64,000 bases of DNA from Diadophis punctatus similis (Eukaryota > Chordata > Lepidosauria > Squamata > Dipsadidae), in the NCBI GenBank assembly GCA_023053685.1, contig JALIGW010000031.1, positions 7,422,263-7,486,262 on the forward strand, given 5' to 3'. The notes beneath the pieces are model-generated. The model made no database searches. It saw only the letters and a list, made by a program, of their open reading frames with translations, and was not told where the DNA came from. Shown here in pieces: positions 56,383 through 64,000 of this stretch. The number at the start of each line of letters is the position of its first letter. Within the stretch, counting starts at the first letter, position 1. The translations under genes were made by a program, and so were the position numbers.

Positions 56383-58596
56383 ATGGCAAAACCTGCCACA
56401 GCGCCTGCAGATATAGTCCTAATTAATCCTGACACAAATGAAGACACTTTCCCAATTGGGGAAGAAATATTCGATTTGCTAGAAAGACAGCGGTGGAATT
56501 TATATTTGGAATGGGATAAGTGCTACCGCAATAGTATTACACTCTGGAATGAATTGTTATATTACTATAACACCAAGAAAGAATCGCTTTCCCCAGGTCG
56601 CATCCGCTCACTAGATGATGACTGCAAGAAGACTTACCTACAGTGGAAAGACTGTGAACATCAGCTACTTGACATTCAGCGGAAGTTACAAGATGAAAAC
56701 CTTCTAATGGACCTACAATCTCTCCAGAAGCAAAACAAGGAATGAGAAATGCTTCTCCTAAGCAAATTTAACTTTCTCACAGCCAATTATCTGCCTCAAA
56801 CTGAGATTCAGGCAGAGACTACAACGAACGAGAAGCCCAGATCAGAGGCATCTCATTGCTCAAAGGAAGCCTTCTACGCCAAGTCAGCCCAGTCTCACGA
56901 GCGCAGCAACATCTCACGGCAAACATCCCGCCATGGCTACGGATCCAGGGCCTCGAGAGCACAAAATCTAGCCGACGAAGCTAGAAAAGCACAAGTTGAT
57001 GCCACAGTAGCCAAGGTAGCTCTAGAGCTAGCAGAGCAAGAGAAGTTACAAAAGGAGGAAATAGCCGAAGCCCAAGCCAGACAAAGAGAGGAAATGGCCA
57101 GAGCTCAAGCCAGACAAGAAAAAGAGGCGGCTAAATTCCAAGCCAAACTTGATTTCTTGCAGAGTGAAAAGGAGGCCAAGCTAAAGATGGCAAGGGCCTC
57201 AGCTTTACAAGCACTGCTCCAAGATGCCAACCCCAAATTCAACCCTATAGAGGGAGAGAAAGACCCAAGCAATCACGCAAACACGCAAAGCAATAAATCG
57301 TTAGCTAAGTCAGCAGCCTTCGACCTCTACGACATCCACACTAAGGACAAGCACCTTGAGATATCGACGTGCACTGGGTACCAGCGCACGGCAGGGAGGA
57401 AAGCCACGGGAGTCCGCATAGAACCGTTAGATGAGAGTGCAAAATTCGCGCTGCCGCCACTGTTAGAAAGCATCAAGTCACCAGACCGTGAAGCGGAAAT
57501 GAATGTCTCTGCGACCACCAGTCTCAGCAACGGCAGAGCATCCCACTTGAAGCCATGCCAAGAACACCTCACGACTCTGAAAGACAAGACTGCCCTAGGA
57601 GCGACAGTGTTCAAGTCCAGCAAAGAAGACAATGACTTAGCCATGTCAACAGAGGACAAACGCCAGACAAGAGTAGTCTTTGACACAAATGCTCAGCCCC
57701 AAAGCCTTTCTTCGAACAAAGTCCTTCTTACAGAACTCGACCTTGCAGACATCCAGTTAGACTTGCCGAAAAGAACACGCAAGATACTAGCAGCAGCCGT
57801 GGCACACGCCAGAGTCTACGGCGGGGAGGGTGACTTCCAAGCCCCGCCTCCCACATTTCTTGTCGATCCAGTTCCAGTTTCAACTTCTGCTCCCATCCCT
57901 GTTCCTGTGATACCCGCTCCGGTTCCAGTGCTTGTCCCAATTCTGGTTCCAGCCTCGGCTCCGGCTCCAGCTCCTGTTCCAGTCTATGTTTCAGATCCTG
58001 CTCCAGCTCCTGTTCCAGTTTCTGTTCCTGCTCTTGTTCCTGTTGATCCAGTTCTGGCTTCAACTCCTGCTCCTGTTCCGGTTCCTGTCGATCCAGTTCC
58101 GGTTACAACTCCTGTTCCGGTTCCTGTTGATCCAGTTCCGGTTACAACTCCTGTTCCTGTTCTTGTTCCTGTGGTACCTGCTCCAGTTCCAGCTCCTGTT
58201 CCAGTTTCTGCTCCAGCGCCTGTTTCAGTTTCTGCTCCAGCTCCTGTTCCAGTTTCTGCTCCAGCTCCTGTTCCAGTTTCTGCTCCAGTTCCTGTTCCAG
58301 TTTCTGCGCCTGTTCCAGTTTCTGTTGAGCCTGTTCCCGTTCCTGTGGATCCTGACCCAGTCATTGTTTCTGTTCCTGTTCATGTTAAGCCTGCTCCTGT
58401 TCCTGTGGAACCTGTTCCTGTTCCTGTTCCTGTTGCACCTGATCCTTGCCCTGTTGTGGGACAAGGACGCATCTCGAAACTCTGGGCACATGGGACTGGT
58501 GCTCCAAGCTCTGCCCAACTCAAAGACTTCCGTCAAGAAGCTCTACACCAGACCAGTCATCAACCTAGTGTTGCTAAGAAGAGAGATCGAGCTTAA
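56383..58596 (+). CDS. Gag-like protein with coiled coil and Pro/Val repeats (one in-frame TGA)
   Basis: Open from ATG 56383 to 58596 in one frame, broken only by TGA at 56743-56745, so either a 120- and a 615-codon pair or one read-through product of about 737 codons. The first part is helical and rich in Trp, Glu and Tyr ([16 protein letters not shown]). The second has a Ser/Arg patch, then a long Ala/Glu/Lys/Gln coiled coil (about 60-160) with [21 protein letters not shown] mixed region follows, then about 190 residues of PVPV/APAPVPV repeats (57865-58440), and a basic C-terminus. The coiled coil next to a Ser/Arg patch recalls BEL/Pao Gag, but no capsid fold or zinc knuckle is visible. 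It is the only frame of its LTR element, so a structural or RNA-binding role is inferred. Function not established. Confidence 0.65.
57865..58440 (+). repeat. Pro/Val-coding minisatellite in the gag-like frame
   Basis: Repeats of CCTGTTCCAGTTTCTGCTCC and relatives in units of 6, 12 and 24 bases. It is open on several frames of both strands (Gln/Phe/Leu, Thr/Gly and Asn/Arg readings) because the unit contains no stop-like triplets in those frames. Those other frames are shadows. Confidence 0.9.
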
Positions 58597-58868
58597 AAAT
58601 TTGAACCTCAAGCTTTGCATGCCTTGTATCTACCTCAATGTCTGCATTGTTTGATGACATGATCTGCTTACTTTAGTTACTTAGATAGTTAAGCTACTCT
58701 GTTTAATCTATATTTTGTTTATTCAATTAGATAGTTATAGTACATTGCTAATGCTATGCTTTGTTTATCTTAGTCAGATGATTAAGTTGCATTATTTAGC
58801 CTATACCTTTGTTTACTTCAATTTATTCGCTAGTTAATAGTGGAATTTTACAAATCCCAGACGGGGAG
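58597..58868 (+). other. 3' UTR of the gag-only element
   Basis: AT-rich sequence with four loose repeats of TTAGATAGTTA and TTTGTTTA. It ends in AAATCCCAGACGGGGAG, a purine-rich stretch before the LTR. Confidence 0.6.
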
Positions 58869-59048
58869 TGTGCTGTCACAGCTGACAGGATAGTTAGCTT
58901 AATTTAGGATATGTCTCTTTAAGACTTTGCATTAGGGGAATTGTAGTTAAACTGCACTCTGGGTAATGTAGTTTCATGCCATGTGACCACTGTTACTCTC
59001 CTTGTGCTGAGTTATCTTACTGGGCGAGTTTAGCTCATACCAGGAAAG
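58869..59048 (+). repeat. 3' LTR of the gag-only element, internally deleted
   Basis: Identical in plan to 48746-49161 but joined from ATGTGACCAC directly to TGTTACTCTCC, a loss of about 235 bases that includes the polyA signal. Ends ACCAGGAAAG, then GGGG. Confidence 0.85.
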
Positions 59049-59052
59049 GGGG

Positions 59053-59861
59053 TGCAACCCTTGGTCAGGGAGATATAAAAGGAAAATTAAACAAAAACGC
59101 TACCAAGACATATCAAACAAGTAAACCTGTGACAGGGAGGGGGCCGGAGCCGTACCTCCCCCCCCTGCACGTTGGAGCTCTGGACTCTAGGACAAAAAAA
59201 TGGAAGCTTTTCTTCTGGGAAAACTCTTTTTTCCTCCTTTCCCAAAAGCAATACCTGGATGTGAGCATGTGTGTGTGAGAGAGAAAGCAGAATATTGATC
59301 TCTCTACTTCCTGGTATTTAAGTTAGCATCCTAGTTGTTTTCCCTAGATTGTTCACTTTTTTATCTGTAATTGAGGTGAATGAGTATACAATTGGGTACC
59401 CCAAGGATACTTGGTACTATGCTGGAATATACTAGTTTCCCATCACTGCCATTAGTTGAAAGAATCTAGGAATGCCCTTAATATCCATTAGCATGCCCAT
59501 AGCTCTTACTGGCTGAGTTCTGAGCCAGAAGTTGCCTGGGTAGAAACTTTCTTGTGCCAAGATGGGTTCCACATTATCCCTGCTAGCCTACTAATGCACC
59601 TGCACCAGATTCCCCAACCTTATGGTCAGGCACTAGGCGTGGTTCTGATGTGGGCAAATTCACCTTATTGAAGGTGACTGCCACAGAACAGCTGTTCTTG
59701 ACTCCTGCAAAGGGGCTTCTGGGAACAGGCCTCCATAAGCTACTTCTGGGAACAGAAGAAAACTCCTGCTTGCTGTGCCAAACCAATAATGAAATTGTGT
59801 AAGACTTTTTCCCTCCTCACCCCAAGAAATAAGTATGTCAGAGCACATTGTGACAGGGTTC
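59053..59861. other. Unassigned stretch after the LTR elements
   Basis: TGCAACCCTTGGTCAGGGAG and a C8 run near 59158 may be the continuation of the outer LTR element's leader. The rest looks like ordinary intron. No gene recognised. Confidence 0.4.
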
Positions 59862-59869
59862 TATTAGAG

Positions 59870-60454
59870 CATGGGTGTCAAACCTGATAGCGTCACGTGA
59901 TATATCGAGATGTATCATGACTTTTTTGCCTTTGTGGAGCCGGGGTGGGTGTGGCCTGCATGTGATGCATCTGGTCTGTGGGTCGCCAATTTGATACCCC
60001 TGTATTCAGGGGTGGGCTGCTGGGGGTTCGTAGGGATTTGGGAGAACCTCTAGCTAAGATTCTGTGCAGTTCGGAGAACCCCCAAATCCCACTCCTGGGT
60101 GGCCCTGCTCACCCCACCCCACTCCTCCCAGGAGTCCCCACGCGGCCCTTTTTGGATGCATGTAACTGAAGGGCAGAGGCTCGGGGAGGGCAAACAACGG
60201 GCCTACCAAAAGTTTGGGAAGGCCAGAAATGGGCCTGTTTCTTGCCTCCAGAGGGCCTCCGGAGCCTGGGGAGGCCATTTTCGTCCTCCCAGAGGCCTGA
60301 AGAAAGCCTCCAGAGCCTGGGGAGGGCAAAAACAACCCCCCGCCATGGTGCAGGAGGCCAACTAGGCCATGCCCACCATGGCCATGCCCACCCAGCAACC
60401 GGGCAGAGAATCCCTTGGTAATATTTTTGAAGCCCAGCCCTGCCTGTATTAGAG
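59870..60454. mobile_element. hAT-type MITE (TSD TATTAGAG) holding a second MITE
   Basis: CATGGGTGTCAAACC at 59870 and TTTGATACCCCTG ending 60002 are the two ends of a 133-bp element. Its left TSD is 59862-59869. Its right TSD (TATTAGAG) has been split by the element at 60007-60442, and the intact 8-mer is found at 60447-60454. It belongs to the family at 38426. Confidence 0.88.
60007..60442. mobile_element. hAT-type MITE (TSD CCTGTATT), younger
   Basis: CAGGGGTGGGCTGC at the left and GAAGCCCAGCCCTG at the right, flanked by CCTGTATT at 59999-60006 and 60443-60450. 436 bp, GC-rich. Open frames inside are artefacts. Confidence 0.9.
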
Positions 60455-60775
60455 TATGATCAAACAATTTTATTCACGGGGAAGACGTTTTACAAAATCT
60501 ATAGCCCCCACCACTCTATAACATTGTTTACCATCTTTGGAAGCAAATTTGGGGGCATAGAGTTAATAGTGAAGAACTGAGCAGTTTAACTGTGCCTTGA
60601 GCAAAAATGTCTTACCTTTTTATTTTGGAATAAAGATCTGAAAATATGGATGCACATGAATGATATGTGCATTATTCATGCATGTTGTGTCTGTACTTGA
60701 AATTATTCTGCATTTTAAGTTCTTCCACTAGAAAGGAAAATTCCTTTCTAGCTCTCAACATTTTTGGAGGAATTT
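60455..60775. other. Intronic stretch, no gene seen
   Basis: AT-rich sequence between the MITEs and the L1 fragment. Nothing recognised. Confidence 0.5.
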
Positions 60776-61216
60776 ATTTCAATGTCATCACCTCTTGTCC
60801 TCCCACCTGTAGCTTATTTTGATAAGTTGCTTGTAGAATATCATTTCGCAGTGTTCTATTATTAAAGTAAATTACAATGTCTCTTGGGAGGTTTCTCAAT
60901 CTAGCCACTCTTGAATTCGCCCGATATATCTTATCAATTTGCCACCCCAGCTCTTCTTTCCTCATGCCTACAGCTTGGACAAGAGCATCTATCATCAGCT
61001 CTCTCAGATTTTCCTGTTTCTCTTCCTTCACTCCCCGAACCCTGATCGCAAACTCCATGTTACGGTAATGGAGCAGTGTGATTTCATCTGTGTCACTTTC
61101 CCTTTTTTCCTGAACATCTTGAACATCTTCTCTCAGATCTGCAGTAACCTTTCTGATTTCCTCAATCTGCTGTTCCAAGTACTCCACATTATTTGCCAAA
61201 CTTTTAAGAGCTTTTA
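60776..61216 (-). pseudogene. L1 ORF1p fragment, antisense
   Basis: About 147 open codons on the minus strand. A coiled-coil end (LANNVEYLEQQIEEIRKV, LREDVQDVQEK) is followed by the RRM-like centre (MEFAIRVRGVKEEKQENLRE) and the start of the C-terminal domain (LRNDILQATYQNKLQV). It stops abruptly at 60776 before the domain ends, and the N-terminus is absent. ORF1p is the RNA-binding chaperone of L1. The frame is surprisingly clean. Both ends are missing, so this is an internal piece and not a usual 5'-truncated insertion. Confidence 0.8.
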
Positions 61217-61381
61217 AATTGCTTTTAAATATGAAGTGAATGCTGATTTTATGAGTGCTTGTGATAGCTGAACTTTTAAAATTTGTCATAAGTGATTTGT
61301 GTATATTGTATGAGAAACCTTGGAAATTGATAAGTGAGTTGTGAATACTTTAGTATAAAATCAAATCTCTGTCTTTTGCAG

Positions 61382-61568
61382 TCTATCAGAGAAGTGACTG
61401 GCTATGTCTTGGTAGCGCTGAATCAATTTGAATACCTTCCTTTGGAAAATCTGCGGATCATTCGTGGAACAAAACTGTATGAAGATCGCTCTGCACTGGC
61501 CATCTTCCTCAATTACAAAAAAGATGGGAGTTTTGGACTGAGGCGGCTTGGGCTGAAGAACTTGACTG
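61382..61568 (+). CDS. ERBB4: ERBB4 exon 3 (receptor L domain 1), single internal exon
   Basis: This is the one host coding exon. It is preceded by a pyrimidine-containing tract and TTTTGCAG, and followed by GTAAGG, so both splice sites are canonical. It is 187 bp (62 codons plus one base), which starts in phase 0 and leaves phase 1 and matches the known size of mammalian ERBB4 exon 3. The peptide reads [16 protein letters not shown], then [18 protein letters not shown], then LGLKNLT. That fits ERBB4 better than EGFR, ERBB2 or ERBB3. ERBB4 is a plasma-membrane tyrosine kinase that binds neuregulins. This segment belongs to extracellular subdomain I, a leucine-rich beta-helix that takes part in ligand binding. 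Some normally conserved positions differ from what I recall of human ERBB4 (E after NQF, S after EDR, RR in GLRRLG). The flanking exons are outside the window, as expected from the huge introns of this gene. Confidence 0.95.
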
Positions 61569-63110
61569 GTAAGGAAAAAACAAAAAGATTGTAAGAGAAT
61601 AGCTTGATCCTATTGAACAGTAGTTTGCAGATCTTAGAAATAATATCAAAGGACTGGCCTGTTTTGATCTACAAAATAAAACAAAAGGGAACAGAACAAA
61701 TAAGCAAAAACATCAGTTGTGTTCTCCTTTTGTACTAAATCATTTGATTCCTCAATCACAATTCTGACAGGTTGTAAATTGTCTATCCTATATCTAAATC
61801 TTTTTATCAGTGGTGAGGAATCTGTGTCACTCTAGAAATTGTCCAACTGTGTCTCTAAGCATCTGTGATCCTGGGCTATGTTTCAGGACTCCTGGAAATA
61901 GTAGTTTAATAACATCTGGGGGTTATCAGTTTCCCTTCCCAAAACTTGTTACCATATTTATTACTGATATTGGAAGAAACAACACAGCTGTGAGCCGCTG
62001 CATTATCAGTCATATGCCACATGCTTGACATAACCTGTATCAACACAGCAATGCCACAAAGCCTCTTATCTAGATATGTTCTAAAGAAATGGTCAGTATT
62101 TTTGACTCTCTTGGAAATTGATATCATTAAAAGCATGGAACTTAAATGGAACTGATTGTGTGTAGGACCAGATTGACAGATGTCTGAAATAATCAGTTAC
62201 CACGCACACATATACTTCTACCTGCTATCCTATTTAGAACTAGTGAATAGCTGCTGTGTTCTGCTTAGTTGACAGATGAGCTTTAAGTCAAATGACAACT
62301 TTCAAAGGATAAATATCTTACATAAGTAACAAACATAGTAACTCTGTGTCAGACAGTGTAGATTGCATTGAAAGGCATGGAACCATTTTTTTAAAATGCA
62401 GTCCCCAGAGCCATAATTTGACATGAGGTGGACATGCCCACCTACTTCTGACCAATGTGCCTTTCTGTTATACCTTGAGATGACCCTGCTTTACCTTTGA
62501 AACTAAAATTATCCTAAAACAAGTCAGCTATTTGTAAGTGAAATCACATGCTGATCTAGCTGACCAGAACTCTTAAACATATGAGGTTGGGTGAGAGGTA
62601 GGGAATGTTTGACTAAGCAAGAAAAGGCACAAGAAGAGGAACCCGAGGGATTAGAATGCTAAAGTAGCCCTTCCTATAAGAAAGGACTTTAGCAATTAGG
62701 GTTCCTTAGCATGGTACAAAGAAGAGAAAGGGGAAGGGAGATAGAAAAATGCAAAATCATATTAGGGATGAATAAATGAACATGGGGAAGTTTTTTTCCC
62801 TCTACGAAATAACTCAGAGTCCTCCACTGAATTCACTATAGGAAGATCCAGGACCAATGGAATGAAATACTTTTCACACAGTGTATACCACAGTTATGGT
62901 GATGGCAGCCAACTTGGATGCTTTTAAAAGAGAACAGAATAGGTTCATGGACAACCTAGCTACTAATATTAATGACTGTTTTGCCATCTTTTGAATCACA
63001 AGCTGCCTGCTTCAGACACTGGCTGCTGGGAAGCAATATTATGCTCTAGTCTCGGCTTGTGAGCAGCCAAGATCGATTCAGTTGACGGAGGTTGAACTGG
63101 GTGGATATGT
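61569..63110. other. Start of the downstream ERBB4 intron, no gene seen
   Basis: AT-rich intron after the GTAAGG donor. No repeat family recognised up to the SINE at 63111. Open frames at 61810-62136 are on both strands and lack motifs. Confidence 0.55.
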
Positions 63111-63346
63111 GAGCCGAGGTGATGCAGTGGTTAGAGTGCAGTACTGCAGGCTACTTCAGCTGACTGCTAGCTGCAGTTTGGCAATTCAAATCTCACCGGC
63201 TCTAGGTTGACTCAGCCTTCCATCCTTCCGAGGTGGGTAAAATGAGGACCCAGATTGTTGGGGGCAATATGCTGACTCTGTAAAATGCTTAGAGAGGGCT
63301 GCAAAAGCACTATGAAGTGGTATATAAATGCTATTGCTATTGCTAT
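63111..63346 (+). mobile_element. Squamate tRNA-derived SINE, full-length type
   Basis: GAGCCGAGGTGATGCAGTGG (A-box-like) and AATTCAAATCTCACC (B-box-like) head, then GACTCAGCCTTCCATCCTTC, GGGGGCAATATGCTGACTCT, and a tail of ATGCTATTGCTATTGCTAT. Confidence 0.92.
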
Positions 63347-64000
63347 ATCATCTGATCCAGAAGGGATCTTTTTATGTCCTTGTGGCTTGAATCAATAGTC
63401 ACCAGATTTATTTGACATTCAGGTTATTTTTCCCTTTTCTGTACACACACATATACAAAAAAATAATTTTTCGTTATTAATATGTTTTTCTGTTGTTTTG
63501 TATTTTACTCTTATTGATAAAGCAAATATTTAAAACACTAGTCACCAGGTTCATAGTTTTGGAGGAAATAATGGGGCTTGTCCTAATTAAAATTAATTAA
63601 TTAAAAATAAGGAACACCCTGCATCAATCACTATGTCAGCTCCGTGTACCTCCAGGTCCGGAGCTGACATTCAGGGTGCGGCATGATACAGAGCCTCGAT
63701 GCACTGCTAGCTGGGGGATGAAGGTGACACCGGTAAAGCCGGCTAGCAGCTGGGAGTCGGCTATTGCTCTATTGGATGATGTCAGACACCAGCACACCCG
63801 AAGAGCTGCTAGGTGTTGGCTATGCAGATTCCGGAAGAGGAATCAGCTTCGGATTGACGGACTGCTAATCACCTGGGTGTGCGTGCAATAGTTAAAGGTG
63901 GTGGGGAGCACACAGCGTGCAGGTTTAACACAGATTACATTTTGTTTTACAAGTTTTTATCAGTACATGCCAGAGAAGTCGAATAGAGAAGATTGCAAAC
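63347..64000. other. Intron with an unassigned GC-rich block
   Basis: 63347-63620 is AT-rich. 63630-63910 is markedly GC-richer, with a hairpin GTCAGCTCCG...CGGAGCTGAC at 63638-63668. The open frame 63676-63891 has no recognisable motif. It may be the 5' end of a mobile element that continues past the window. Confidence 0.4.

Larger units (their letters stand above)
48746..59048 (+). mobile_element. Non-autonomous LTR element carrying only a gag-like frame
   Basis: Two matching LTRs (48746-49161; 58869-59048) enclose a leader (49162-56382, which contains a provirus insertion at 49866-55667), a long coding frame (56383-58596) and a short 3' UTR. No protease, RT, RNase H or integrase of the same orientation was found. 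GGGG precedes the first LTR and follows the second (48742-48745, 59049-59052), compatible with a 4-bp TSD. Over about 180 shared bases the LTRs differ at only two sites, so the element is young. Confidence 0.75.

Noticed and set aside
57728..58654. Minus-strand Thr/Gly- and Asn/Arg-rich frames and the Leu/Phe/Gln-rich second plus frame
   Set aside because: Shadows of the Pro/Val-coding minisatellite; no motif and no start context.
61382..61568. Exon of EGFR or ERBB3 rather than ERBB4
   Set aside because: [14 protein letters not shown] and LAIFLNY fit ERBB4; the other paralogues differ at most of these positions.

Overview
This is eukaryotic, almost entirely non-coding DNA. One host exon is recognisable: 61382-61568 (+) is 187 bp with an AG acceptor and a GT donor, and it encodes part of the first ligand-binding (L) domain of the receptor tyrosine kinase ERBB4 (exon 3 of the mammalian gene). 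The window is therefore read as the 3' part of a very long ERBB4 intron 2, exon 3, and the start of intron 3. The mobile elements (CR1, L2 and L1 LINEs, a tRNA-derived SINE of the squamate type, Sushi-like chromoviruses, many hAT-type MITEs) point to a squamate reptile, probably a snake. The order is inferred, not proven.

Layout. 1-2546: broken Gypsy element split by a solo LTR (1068-1542, TSD GTAAG). 2547-8206: two 5'-truncated L1 copies; the second is split by another non-LTR retrotransposon with a 13-bp TSD. 9247-9900: hAT MITE. 12724-14180: antisense CR1 with SINE insertions. 14933-23816: a chromovirus with 5' LTR, gag, protease, RT, RNase H, integrase, chromodomain and a clipped 3' LTR. 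It has a self-priming type primer site, a solo ERV LTR inside RT, and an L1 flanked by what looks like a duplication of about 1 kb. 25578-29215: CR1 and L2 remnants carrying several MITEs. 33345-34465: CR1 with RT remains. 36473-38559: hAT MITEs. 40254-46538: a mariner-like MITE and a nearly identical threefold tandem repeat of a 2.0-kb unit. 46539-46912: a foldback element. 47690-47910: a minisatellite.

47926-59052 is the most unusual part. An LTR (47926-48659) is followed by a second LTR element (LTRs at 48746 and 58869). Its only coding content is a long open frame (56383-58596, one in-frame TGA) with a coiled coil and a Pro/Val repeat domain, and no pol was found. Its leader is interrupted by a young minus-strand gammaretrovirus-like provirus (49866-55667). 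59862-60454 holds two nested hAT MITEs whose TSDs give the order of insertion. An antisense L1 ORF1 fragment lies about 165 bp before the exon.

There is no operon-like organisation. The biology is one host exon plus layered retroelement insertions. All retroelement reading frames except the 56383-58596 frame are clearly broken. Family assignments come from reading motifs by eye; no database search was run.
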